Part shown: positions 46,894 through 58,277 of the stretch, piece after piece | Layout of the letters: the number at the start of each line of letters is the position of its first letter | Position numbering within the stretch: the stretch's first letter is position 1 | Origin: Hevea brasiliensis | Taxonomy: Eukaryota > Streptophyta > Magnoliopsida > Malpighiales > Euphorbiaceae | DNA: 64,000 bases | NCBI RefSeq assembly: GCF_030052815.1 | Contig: NC_079510.1 | Coordinates: 44,234,725-44,298,724 of the forward strand | Direction: 5' to 3' | The notes under the pieces: generated by a model | What the model was told of the DNA's origin: nothing | Databases searched by the model: none | Seen by the model: the letters and a program-made list of their open reading frames with translations, nothing else | Translations under genes and position numbers: made by a program

Positions 46894-48040
46894 ATTATTA
46901 AAACTCCACTGTGACACTAATATATTTATGTACTACATTAATTAATGAAGATTAAATAGTTTGTGTATGATAAGTATTAGGGTAGAGCTAAGCTCCCCTA
47001 ATTTTGGTTTTTCTTATAGTTATTGAGTTGGGTTTGCACAAATAAATTTATTATATTTTATTTTATTTTGTTAGCATGTTGGACCCTGATTGTGGTCCTG
47101 GTTAAGGATTTGGAAACAGTAAGGCTTAGTATGAGCCTCAAGGGCTTTATGCCAGCCCAGGTCCTAGTGTCGAACTGACCCGTGGGATCGAGTCGTGACA
47201 AAGTTGGTATCAAAGTTTAGGCTCTAGATTCATAGGAAAGTGCGTACTTGGAGTTGTCACATGCAGAGTATAGGTTCTTGTTTCGTATTTTTCTATAATT
47301 CCTTATTTCTAGACTCTGCATTTTTCTTTGGGTAGTGTAAAAGTGCTTCAGTTTAGTGTTTTGATTTTTGCGGAGTACATGGTGATATAGGTTAGAGTTA
47401 GCAAACGTGTTGAGGTTTGCCTTAGGAATACATACTCCAAGAAATGTTGTATCTTTATCATAGTGATCAAAGTGGGGCTAAATGGTGTGCCTATCTAATG
47501 TAAGGCACGAGTAAATAAAGGTGAGTTATGGCAGTATAGTTACCTTAAATAAGGGTGGGGGTATCACTGCTGGCAGTCATCAGTGGATAGACTAGTTAGA
47601 GTAAGTTTATGGTATTAGTGTATTCAAGAGAGATAAGAAATTAGGAAACCTGGTCTGTTGGGACATACGGTAGTAATTATGCAACATTCTCGAGGTTTGT
47701 GCTGTAAGCTGCAGATTATAATACCGACATAGGATTATTATGTAGAGCTGCATGATTCCCCGTTATGTTTCATGATGAGGGTGTTTGCAGATAATATTTG
47801 GTTTGATATAGATATACCAAAACAGAGTTCTATATTATAGAGGAGTTGGAAACTCCTAGTTAGCGGTTTAAAACCCTTGAGCTATAATATCAAAGGTCAC
47901 AACTGGGCAGCAACTAGAGTCATTGACTCGGTTATCCTAACATGAGTTAGAGTTATATCAAGAGTTACTATGAGACTAGAGGTTTCAATATAGTCAAAAA
48001 GTAAAGGTAACACCTACAAAGTGAGGCAATCTGATCTCTA

Positions 48041-48981
48041 ATATAGGTCTTACCAGTTACTAGGCTTTCCGCATAAAATGAAAGGGGATCATACCTGTGA
48101 AAATTTTCAGCCAATTTTAGGATTATTTTCTTCTTTTTACTCTACTATTGCCTATATTAATCTTATTGATTTTTCTCCAGAATACCCTTCTCAAAATTGT
48201 ATGTTGTAGGTTAAATTTAGAGGGTGTTTGTTTAATTTATAAACTGGTCAAATTAATTTATGAACTATAATTTTAAACAAATTTTTTATATCATTAATTT
48301 AAATAAAAATTATTATTTGAATATGAGAGAGATATGAGAGATATAATAAAAGTAAAGTAAAAGCTTGCAAAAATAAATAAAAGCATTATCATTACTTTTA
48401 GGTCAATTGGATAAAAAATACTAAATATTTTCATTAATTTACAATTTTATTTTAAAGTTTTAATTTTAGTTTTAGTATCCTAATTTTTTATATTGGGAGC
48501 AATTGTATTCAATTTTTAAAATTAAATTTATAATTGGACATAAAAACCAATAATTTTCATGCAATGTAAAATTATATATGAAAATATTATAATGAAATGT
48601 TACAATACAAAATTAATTATGTTTGATTACAATACAAAATTAAGAATTAAATATAATATTGAAATTTAAAATACGTGTTATAATATTTTTATTTTTTAAT
48701 ATATGTCAAATTTTTATTAATTTGTATAAATGCCAATGCCTCATTAAAAAAAAAAAATTGGAGTCTCACATTAGTCAATCGAAAAAATCAGTAAAGAATA
48801 TATAGTAATGAGAATCAAATCAAATTGATTTATCCCAATTTCAAACCCTAAACTTTGTTCACAGTCATTCACTATTTTCAGTCAAAAAATTTCAAAAGAA
48901 AATAATAAAAAACTGAATTTTGTCTCGAGGGGACAAAAAATACAACTGATTGCACAATTAAGGAAAAAAAAAAAGTATTTC
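48041..48981. repeat. Duplicated upstream region, copy 2 (internally deleted)
   Basis: Begins TTACCAGTTACTAGGCTTTC and follows copy 1 for about 240 bp. It then jumps to the equivalent of 43490 and follows it to the A run and AGTATTT, where the two copies diverge. Copies differ by roughly 8% by eye, plus small indels (e.g. GAGAGATATGAGAGATATAA). Confidence 0.85.
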
Positions 48982-49846
48982 ACCCCACCTACCCCTGAGT
49001 TTGCACGAGCAATGGTCACACAGCCACTCTCTTCAAAGTTCATCTGTCCACATAGAGACCTAATTCAGAGCACAGTGCTCTGAGCACGCTTTTGATTATG
49101 GCCCAGCATGACTAATTACTTGTGATCCTGGTATTTAAATCATACGTGAAGGGGTCAATGCTGCTGTGTTATAATACATGAATTATAATACATGAAGAGT
49201 TTATCTTCTGTGGAGAATTGGAATTGTTCTATTTTACATAGAATCCACAATTTTAACACAATTAATTGATTTATATTTCATTCCATTTTTATATAAAATT
49301 TGAAAATTAACCTGATTAATAATTCGAATGATTCGAACTAAAACTAATCTATTTAAGTTTAAATAATATCCTTAAGTTTATACGTTATTTCCTTCGATCG
49401 GCCAATGATATATCAATGCGGCGGACCCATATGCCCATCACCTTCCCACCAAGCCTTAACTCAAACGGTCCGCGAAAAGAACAAAGCCATGTTGAAATAT
49501 GGTTGCTCCAGCCGACAGACCCACATCACAAGAAACTCAAGGAGCCCTCTCCACATGACAGCCGAGAGAAGGGGCCTGTGTCCTCAAGAAAAACGAAAGA
49601 CATGAAAAAATAAATAAATAAATAAAAAATAAACTCTCTCTAGAAGGCTAGAGAGAAGAAATTTTTGCATCAAGAATCAAGATCATGAGAGAGAGAGAGA
49701 GAGAGAGAGAGATCCTCAATGTATTCATATATTCCTGGAGTTTTGCAACCTAGTATTTTCCCACTGAAAAGTTGACGTGTTTCTTACCTTCTCTTCTTGT
49801 TCAAGTCTGACAAAAACAAGAGCGATGGAAGGATCCTTGGGAAGTC
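48982..49846. other. Intergenic DNA before the first miR858-like locus
   Basis: No gene that I can support. A less AT-rich island at 49400-49600 has two overlapping short open frames that look like chance. A GA microsatellite lies at about 49687-49712. Confidence 0.5.
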
Positions 49847-50531
49847 GAATTCCATGCAAATAGCCTTGTCAAATGAGCAGTCTCTTAGCCAATACCTAGC
49901 GTCCACTGTCTATTCGACCTTAAAATATATCTACGTTTGTATTTCACATGCACGGATATCACATAGCCCTAAGCCTATTTTTGTACAAAAATAACTAAAC
50001 TTGATTTGAACAGGGACCAACACAGCATGGATATTCTATCGAAACCCAACTCAATAAACCTTCAACACAAACATTCCAAGTGGCTTATGCAGATAGATGG
50101 CACACACACATGTCGATACATAGAAGAAATTAAGAATCGAATGCATTAGTGTACAAAAATCTTTCAATATAGAGAAAGAAATCAAATCATGCATAGATTG
50201 GTTATCCGAATAACTAAATAATGTGTATAGATAGAGCAAGACCAATCGCTACAGCTGCACAGAAACTTACATATATATTTGCTTTTTCTCAAAACGATGG
50301 TAATTTTTTGGATGTAATTAGAGGAAGTCGGATCATGGACACTCAAAGTAATTAATCAAAACTGATTAAGATAAGGTTTTATTAGGTGCTCTAGCTAGGG
50401 TTTTCCTTTTTTTTTTCTGAGTGCTAAACCTATATATATTAATTTCAGGTCGAACAGACAATGAAAGAAAGGTTAATCTGCAAAAAGACTGCTCCCTTGA
50501 CCAGCATATAACATGGAACACACTCACCTGG
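49847..50531 (-). ncRNA. MIR858-like: miR858-like foldback, copy 1
   Basis: On the minus strand, 50466-50447 reads TTTCATTGTCTGTTCGACCT, one base different from miR858 (TTTCGTTGTCTGTTCGACCT) as I recall it. The opposite arm, 49921-49847, is complementary over about 72 bases. The strand opposite the mature sequence reads GGTCGAATAGACAGTGGACG and pairs with it mostly by Watson-Crick and G:U pairs. The loop is about 525 nt, long for a plant precursor. The arms derive from the R3 region of an R2R3-MYB gene: GRTDNE in one arm and, antisense, NYWNTHL next to the end. miR858 is known to repress R2R3-MYB factors of phenylpropanoid/flavonoid metabolism. The alternative is a MYB-derived inverted repeat making siRNAs. 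Confidence 0.65.
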
Positions 50532-51479
50532 CCGCCGACCGCCACTCGTCGCATCTGATCAATCTGTATTTTTATTGCTTCCTTTCCTCTACGATATCTT
50601 CTTTTTGTTGCAGAGAAACCTGGAATATAAATATTTATTAACAATATTATCATATGGTTAATTCAACTGCTTAATTAATTTCCCCTTGAAAGGCAATATT
50701 AATTTATAAAGAATCAAAACTCAATCAAGAGGAAGAGGAAGTGGAAGCGGAAGCACCTATCTATGTAGAGGAGATTTCTCAGCTCAAAGCCGTATATGCT
50801 AGCTGGTGTTCTTTCTCTGCTAATCTGATTTTATGGAGATACAGATACAACGGTGGTTTTGAATTTTCTTTGTTCTTTAAAAAAAAAAATCTAAGTTTTT
50901 TTTTTAATTGGACAGTCTAAAGTAGGAGGATATGAATTTCGGACATTATTGCTTAGGTTTGACTTGTTGGTGCTATAGTTCTTCATTATCTACTTTAACA
51001 GCCATCTTTGATGTGTGAGAGAGACATATACCATCTATGTTTCCCAATCATTCACTTGTGGACTACTACAAAGAATTGGGGAACAAAAAAATTAAATACC
51101 ATCAATTTTTTCGGTATTAATTAAGATTGAAAATTATTTTTATAGAAAATATATTTTTTAAATATTTAGAATTTTTATAATTAAAATATATCAAATTCAT
51201 TTTAAAATAATAACCTTTAATCATTTCTAAAAGCATATTTTACTTTGCTTTTCTGTGCAACAATTTGAAAAAAATTAATGGCTATATCAACATAATGGAT
51301 GAGACAAGGTTTTAAAATATTGACACCCCATCAATTTTTTTTCACATAAATCAAAAAATAGTAAGTGTATGAAACTTCAAATTAAAATTAAACCAACAGA
51401 ACCAATAAGTTTTAGTTGAGTGATACTATAATTCATTTTCAAAATTAAAATTAGGACAACACTTTTAGGGTTGCATAAC

Positions 51480-51912
51480 TGACATGATTTAATGCTGCCT
51501 AATCCTCTAAGGTCAAGATGAAGTTTGGAGCTCTGTCGATTGACTCTCTCCATAAGTTCATGGATTCATTTGTGGTTTTGCTCTTGAGTTCCTTTACTGG
51601 TTTTGGAAGAATGGTTTCTATTAGTGCTGATGGCTTCTTAAGCTTGGGCTAATGCTCCTTCTTCAAGAGCTTAGATGATCTTCTCCCAAACGGCGAATGA
51701 AACTCGGCAGCACGATGACTCTACCAATTTTTCTTTGCTGTTCTCTTGTTAGCTCTAGGGTTTTGATTTTGAGTCTTGGGGTCCTTTGCTTGATTAGGGC
51801 TAAATTTTTTTTTTTTTTAATAATTTGGTGAACCTTGAGCTTTTAACTTGTGCTTGCAATGTTTACTCTCTCTTAATGGATTTTACCTTAAAAAAAAAAA
51901 AAAAAAAAAAAA
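51480..51912 (+). mobile_element. Possible 3' fragment of a non-LTR retroposon
   Basis: A less AT-rich segment with T-rich, G/T-biased text ending ATGGATTTTACCTT followed by a run of about 24 A. This resembles the 3' ends of plant L1-type LINEs. No flanking duplication or coding remnant was found, so the call is tentative and the left end arbitrary. Confidence 0.35.
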
Positions 51913-52506
51913 CCTCTTTTCTTTTTATGCAAATGCAATATCTATCGGTTCCAAGTTTCCGACTTGATTAAGTTATTGATTGTTGACAAGCAAACATAAT
52001 CATTATACTTTAGGTTAAAAAAATTATACTTTAGGTGGGATTTTCTGCCTTAGAGTATGATAACAAAATTTAATTAATAATTTAGAAGTTAAGCAACTTT
52101 GAATAATTGTAAAAGGAAAAAAAAAAACTTTGAATAAAACCTCAAAACTAAAATTAATGTAATGTGAGAGGCATTGGGGAGGATTTTTTTTAATTAAAGA
52201 TAAAAAATTATATTAATTACAATGTTTACAATTAAAATTAATCAAATTCATTGGGAGGCATACTTTATCTCTGCACGATTATTTATTTAATTAACTCGTC
52301 GATTTGTGAGTTAATTGATTGAAGATTATTTATAACCCGTTTTAAATTTGTACATATTTGAATTTTATACCATTCATTAAATATTGTTATTAAAACTAAA
52401 CGAATAAAATTAATCATCTTTGATCTAAAATAATTTGTAAATCATAAATTAATCCTTTTTTTTTCTTACACAGCGACTTATCAAGTAATGAATTTCAATC
52501 CAACAT

Positions 52507-52508
<2 letters not shown>

Positions 52509-52537
<29 letters not shown>
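52509..52537. repeat. ATT trinucleotide microsatellite
   Basis: About nine to ten perfect TTA units in AT-rich intergenic DNA. Confidence 0.9.
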
Positions 52538-52538
<1 letters not shown>

Positions 52539-55224
52539 GAGTGCAATGATATGGACTACATAATATATGGATACTCAAACCTCAGGCCCTTCATTCCTCG
52601 TAAACGGCATGAGATTTATTTAATTAACTTAATATTATTTTAATAAAAAATTAAGTTATTATCTTTTTAAAATAAAAAAAATTATTTTTATTTTTTAAAT
52701 TTTAATAATTTTATTAAAATATAAAAACACTTATATATATATAATATAAATACATATCATTAGTTTAATTTTACAATTAAAAAGTATAAAATATTTTTAT
52801 AAAAAATAATTTTTTTAAAAAAATATTTTATATATATATAAATTATTTTGTACAAAATAAACAGAGTTTAAAATTCAATCCAATGACTGAATAACTCATA
52901 TAATTTCATTGAGATGAACTCAATTGACTCAAATTTTGATATGAAAAATTAATTAATAGAAATTATATTTTTATAAAATTTAATATTTTGACTCAAAATG
53001 ATATGCAATTTGTAAATTCACCCGAATTTAAATATAAATCCTTTTTATTAAGCGATTCGACGAGTAACTTTAATTTATATATAATCTAAATTGATTTTTC
53101 CCTATATTATCTTTTTCAAATGAAATCTAAAATTTCTGACAATTCAAAATAATCCAAAATAACTCATTCAACTAATTCATTTGCCACCTTTAATAATCGC
53201 AATATTAGTTTTTAATGAGAATAAAAACTTTCATTACTCCATTTGAATGATCAACTAGAAGAGCATTCCAAGAGTTTGGAAGCACTTCATTTTTAATTAG
53301 ACACGATTATAAAAAAAAAAAAAAAAATTAATTAGTCAAACAGCTAAATTCTAATGAATTCCTAGTTGGGACCCTATAAAATGACATGCAAGAGTAATCT
53401 TCTTCGATAATATTGCCTGTAGTTGATCACCAGAAGAGAAGGGGAAAAAATGTTCAATATTTCCGACTGTTCTTTATAATTTCTTCAGGATAATACCCCT
53501 TCTTACTTTCAAATTTCTAAGTCCAAAAAGGAGGATGAAAATTATTTTAAAAAATGAAAAATAATATATTAATTAAATTATTTGAAATCTATTTTGAAAT
53601 TTTCAAAATACATATCTAACCCTCAAATTTGAAAATTTTCTGATATAATTCGTTACAACCAACCATTAAAAATGAAGATTATCTGAATGATTATATGCTA
53701 AAATACAAAGCCATTTCTATCTGTTCTTGATAGAATCGCTATTTGATATAATGATTATTAAAAGACATTATACTATTACATTCTTATGAAAAATATTTAA
53801 AAATTTAACAAATGAAAATTTAAAAGAAGACAGAGTGGTAGCATGCACATGATCAGATTAATCTCATTATTCATTAATGAAAACTTCAAATAGTAATATT
53901 ATCATTCATATTAGTACCCACTATTATTATGTTTATTTGTTCTTTCGTATTCTATATTTTTTAAAAAAATTTATGTGGAATTTTTTATATTTGCATCTAA
54001 ATATGGATTTATTGTTTTTTTTTTTTTAATTTTTGAGAAATTCAAGAGCATAGATGAATGATTAGATAAGACCCAATCATTTCATGCTGTTTAATTTCTT
54101 GACATTACAAGATCTCCTTTGGTAGTTGAAGTAGTGAGAGAGAAAGAGGGTAGGTATAATGGGCGGTTGGAAGAATAAGCTTGCTCACTGTGGTTTTCTT
54201 TTATTTAATTTTTTTTTTCTCCTGAGCATTTTGAGAAAGAATAATTCTGATCTGATTTATCGATTAAGAAAAAAACAGGCATCACCTGCAGAAGGCTGAT
54301 TAAGAGATTTAAGTTTAATTTGATCAGTAATATGATTGGCTGAAAAACGAAATTAAACCCAATTAAAATGAAATATAAGGTTTTTTCATAATTTATTCTA
54401 ATGGAAGCATAAAATCATTTTGAGTGGGTAGCCATAGCTGCAAAATGCATATATATATTCATGAATTTGTGTGTACATAAGTGGTTGAATATGGTTCAGG
54501 CATTTATTGTTCTTGGATTCTTTGTAAAGAGACAAATCCGACTGGAACAGGAAAGTTAGATTTTGACCTTCTGGACTCCATTTTTTTTATCATTTGACTT
54601 TAATTCAAACTCAAATTAAAGAATTTGAAATATTAAAAATGATTTTAATACTACTAATTAAAGGTTATTAGCACTTTTAATTTCGATTTAGTGTCATGTG
54701 TAATGATTTTCAAACTTCATGTGCTGCTCTAACTGGTAATTCAAATGTAGATTACAATTCAAAGTGAGATTTTGACAGCATTTAAAAAGTAAACAATTAT
54801 ATAAAACTAGCATTCCATTTAACAAAAAAAAAAAAAAAAGATTTCCAAGAATGAAAAATGCTTTCATTATTAACATATAGGAAAAGAAATGATTAATCAA
54901 TCAAATGTAGATACTAAGTAAACAAGCCAGCTAGCTAGAGGGTGATTTACTGGTTTTGAATGGTGGGTGAATCCAACAGTGGAGCACCAAGAAATTTATG
55001 CATACGAGTGGACATGTTAATCAGGACTTGCTTGTCATGGGAGAAGAATTACCTGAAACTTACCAAGCAAATTAAGAAAAAAAAAACAAAAGAATAATGG
55101 TAACTTACCTGATACTCATCCAAGTATACCTTTGTCAAGCGACAACGTACCTTAGAATAAGCTTCTCAAGCGACAACGTACCTTTCTTCCAGCACTGAAT
55201 TGAATATATATGAAGATTTTAGGC

Positions 55225-56960
55225 GTTGAATTCCATGCAAAGCCTTGTCAAGTAAGTAGTCTTTTGCTCAATACCTCGCATTCGCAGCATGTTCGACCTT
55301 CAAAACTTTTATTTAGAACTACCCTTTTCTAATTTTCTTGGTTAATCGCATGTACTATTATATATAACTAAAATTTTTCTTTTTTTAAAAAAAAAAAAGA
55401 AAAAGTTAATAAAAGAGGAGATTTCCAAATTTATACTCTTAACAGCCACATTCTGATCACCTGATCAACCAATGTTCATTATTATTGTTATAATTAATCT
55501 AGTATTTTTATTACATTTGATTTCCCTCTATCCGTCTAGTGCATGGTCTTAAGTATAGTATATAGATATTAAGGCAATTCTTTAGCTTTAACCATTAACT
55601 GTGACCTGTGAATAAAGGAAAAATTATTGTCTAGATCTTCAAGTGTATATAAAGCTTATACATCTAGCCGCCCATTCTCAATAAATAAAAGAAAAAAGAG
55701 TTATGGCCCTAAATGGGTTTCGTGTAAAAAAGGTTATGGTCCCTCACAAGTGTCAAACACTCCTCACGGGAAGGAACAGTACAAGCTTAACCCAAACAAG
55801 AAAAATAATAAAAATGTACAAAAATGTAATCAGGCCATTTCAGAATAAAGGGATATCTTCTTCTTCTTCCAAACTCTAAAAGTTGATGACTTAATTTATT
55901 GAACTTTGTAATCAAGAATACCTAAACTTTTTCAGTTCTTTATGTGTAAGGCTCTGGCTATATATCGTGAATCATAATTGTACATACTTTACAAGGAATT
56001 TATTGTGCAATAAACTTCTCTTTTTCACTTCTTTCATGGAAAAGAAAACTTTTACAGAGGATATAACGGACATTGATGAGATCATGAGAAGGAAATCTTA
56101 GTATATATATATATCTCATTTCATCTAGCTAGTTCTATCGTTCTAGGAAATCCATTAGGAATTCACAGAGATATAGAAACAAACATGTATTTCTTCCTCT
56201 TCTATGAACCACTACCTATAACTTGGTATTGACAAATATATATTTCATTGCAGATATGAAAATCTAATATATTTGGATTGTATTTATGTTGAAACCCTTA
56301 ATCACTATTTCCTTTCCTTCTTATGGTAATTACATTATTCCATAACTTAATTCCTCATAAGATACATGGGTTATGTGGTGCATAAGATGCATGTGCATAT
56401 GCATGGCATACCAATAGAGGAAGGACCAAAACTAATACATTATATTTTGAGATCTTATTATTCCATCATAGAAGACGCTAATTAACCAGGGTTGTTTTCA
56501 TTACATCTTGATCTTGTTCGTGTTAAACCCATCTAAATTGGAGGTTTGATAGTCCTAAATATATATGCTTTTGAACAAGGTCGAACAGACAACGAAGCCC
56601 AGACTAATTCGCAAAAGACTGATCACTTGACAAGAATAGCAAGGAAACCACTCACCCGGATGATGAACATCTGGTTGATAGCTTGTTTAAATTTGTTTGC
56701 TAGATATAGGAAAAAGGGTTCTCATCAAGTATGTTAGTTCCATGGTGGAAGTGCAAGTAATCGCCCCACACAGAAAACCCACCTGAAAATAATACCAAAA
56801 CAAATTAGTTGTTGTTGAAATCACTGAATCAAGCCTTAAAAAGAGAGAGAGAATCATATAGCTAGCAAGAAAGCTATAGAGCTAAAGAAGATGAAGAACA
56901 ACAAACCAGCAGCTGCAGGGTCCTCATAGACCTTGGATTGAGAACCCATCTACCATCGGT
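55225..56960 (-). ncRNA. MIR858: miR858 precursor, copy 2 (primary transcript region)
   Basis: On the minus strand, 56596-56577 reads TTCGTTGTCTGTTCGACCTT; with the next base (G, 56576) it equals Arabidopsis miR858b as I recall it. The arm 56658-56577 pairs with 55301-55225, which reads GGTCGAACATGCTGCGAATG on the minus strand. Long stretches such as GCAAAAGACT and ACTTGACAAG match between one arm and the complement of the other. The mature site has a central group of mismatches in the duplex. The loop is about 1276 nt, so splicing within the loop, or a different partner arm, should be considered. Upstream are a TATA box (56988-56995), a small two-exon ORF and a GTGAGTGG donor-like site. It is paralogous to copy 1, with the same orientation and arm content. 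Confidence 0.72.
56700..56949 (-). CDS. Small ORF at the 5' end of the miR858 transcript (candidate miRNA-encoded peptide)
   Basis: The first ATG after the TATA box (56949) opens MGSQSKVYEDPAAAG. Exon 1 is 56949-56907, a GT-AG intron runs 56906-56783 (GTTTGT ... TTTTCAG), and exon 2 is 56782-56700, giving 41 residues that end NPFSYI and stop TAG. Without splicing the ORF is 31 residues and ends in a hydrophobic LLFFIFFSSIAFLLAI. Arabidopsis pri-miR858a is reported to encode a regulatory peptide (miPEP858a) of similar size. I do not remember its sequence, so homology is not claimed. Start, splice sites and position are seen; translation and function are inference. Confidence 0.4.
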
Positions 56961-56987
56961 GTGTATGTTGGGCAACAAGAGCTTTGA

Positions 56988-56995
56988 TTTTTATA
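56988..56995 (-). promoter_or_regulatory. TATA box of the miR858 copy 2 transcript
   Basis: TATAAAAA on the minus strand, about 39 bases before the ATG at 56949. That would place the transcript start near 56960, with a very short 5' leader. Confidence 0.55.
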
Positions 56996-58277
56996 GAGAT
57001 TGAGATTAAATAAAAAAAAATTAAAACAAAAAAAAGGTAATAGCTAGAGGTGGGTTGAAGCGTCTGGATATGTAGGTATTCCTGTGTATCTGCTACTTTG
57101 ACACGTGAGAAAGGTTTGACCCACGGGTGAGACATTGGTTTTGAAGAGAAACCCGAATCAAAAGAGTAAGGTTGACTCTTCAAACATTACAAATTTTATA
57201 ATTTTTTTTACAATGGTAATAGAATAATTGACACGTTATTTTTTTATTATTATAAATTGCTTAATCCATTGAACTCGGACTGTATGGATCAATTTATCAA
57301 GTAATAAAAAAATTATGCTGAATAAATCCGACTGATGAAAGAATTGATATCTGATTTTTTTTATTGAACCGATGGAACTGGTCCAGATTTAATTGATTGC
57401 GTAATCCAGAGAGGAAAGACTATGAAGAGGGATCTATTGACCTGGATTTAATTCGTCAATATTATATTAGGTTTTTTCTTTTTTTATTATTTTTAATATA
57501 ATTTTGAAAAAAAAAAAAAAAGTAAGAAGAGAGAGTAGTAGGGAGATGAAGATGACCGGATGAACAAATTAAACTAGTGAGGTGAAGTGGAGGGTAGTTG
57601 TAGTCTTGTGCTTCTTGAAATGCTGATGGACCGCAATTCATCGTACAAATTGTTTGCAACCCAAACCCACATGATCCCCACTTCCATCTACCTTCCAACC
57701 CCCACACCCCACCCTAAAAAAAAAAAAAATCCATTTCTCTCTGTTATTAATTAATTATTTGAGCAGATATTAAAATAAATTATTCTTAATCCCTTCTCTC
57801 ACATCCTCTACTTATACACCTTAAGAGGTCTTCTGCTACATCTTCCACTTTGAGATTTTAGGAGGCTTTCTCACTTCAACTTTTGAATTTTAAATTTAGA
57901 TTTGTAATATAATATCAAAGTCAAAATATTTTTTATAAAAAGTTTTCTTTTAATTTTTATTAATATTTTATTTCACATTGCATGATTAATTATTTTTAGT
58001 TTTTTTTTTATAATATCTTACATATTTTAATCTCAATACTTGAATTTTCAATAAAACTATTTCTTTTGAATTAATTAGTATATATTTTTTAACTTCCATT
58101 CATGTATACTATTTTTTTCCCTTCTCTTTGGCTCCTTTTGATAATTCCGTATACTTATATTGATATATAATGTTGCTGTGAATTATTGGATTACCGGATG
58201 GACTTTGTTACATCTCGAATTGCTTAAAAATTTAAAAAGATATGAGATTGAGAGTCTAACAGCAGTTACTCCAATAC
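56996..58277. other. Intergenic DNA: upstream region of miR858 copy 2 to element D
   Basis: AT-rich with homopolymer runs. A pocket near 57540-57720 is less AT-rich. No supported gene. The five bases before element D are AATAC (58273-58277), its presumed target duplication; the partner would lie beyond the window. Confidence 0.5.

Larger units (their letters stand above)
44214..48040 (+). mobile_element. Decayed gypsy fragment: LTR plus start of internal region
   Basis: A pyrimidine-rich block (44560-44640), the order of following motifs and the end GTCGTGACA (47200) parallel the LTR of element A. A primer site like TGGTATCAAAGT (47205-47216) follows, then AGGCTCTAGATTCATAGG, as in A. About 800 bp of unreadable internal sequence follows, then the duplicated upstream DNA begins at 48041. 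The LTR start is not clear (somewhere 44214-44500) and no second LTR is present. It is distantly related to A, not a copy of it. Confidence 0.7.
50532..55224. other. AT-rich intergenic DNA between the two miR858-like loci
   Basis: Presumably includes the promoter of copy 1, but no clear TATA box was picked. It contains a poly(A)-tailed retroposon-like piece (51480-51912), homopolymer runs and an ATT microsatellite (52509-52537). Two copies of TCAAGCGACAACGTACCTT lie at 55135 and 55166. No protein gene is seen. Confidence 0.5.

Noticed and set aside
49405..49613. Two overlapping open frames of 65-66 codons
   Set aside because: Two frames are open at once over a short GC-richer stretch, with no domain, no start context and no introns to link them.
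50366..50653. 95-codon minus-strand open frame as a protein gene
   Set aside because: It overlaps the stem of miR858-like copy 1 and the antisense MYB sequence. It has no recognisable domain and no match in copy 2.
56546..56737. Plus-strand MYB exon (GRTDNE at 56579)
   Set aside because: After GRTDNE the reading does not continue as MYB (no IKNYW), no other MYB exons are nearby, and the segment has a complementary partner at 55225-55301. A foldback explains it better than a MYB gene.
57462..57707. 81-codon minus-strand open frame
   Set aside because: Low-complexity composition with a poly-Phe run from a T/A homopolymer and no homology recognised.
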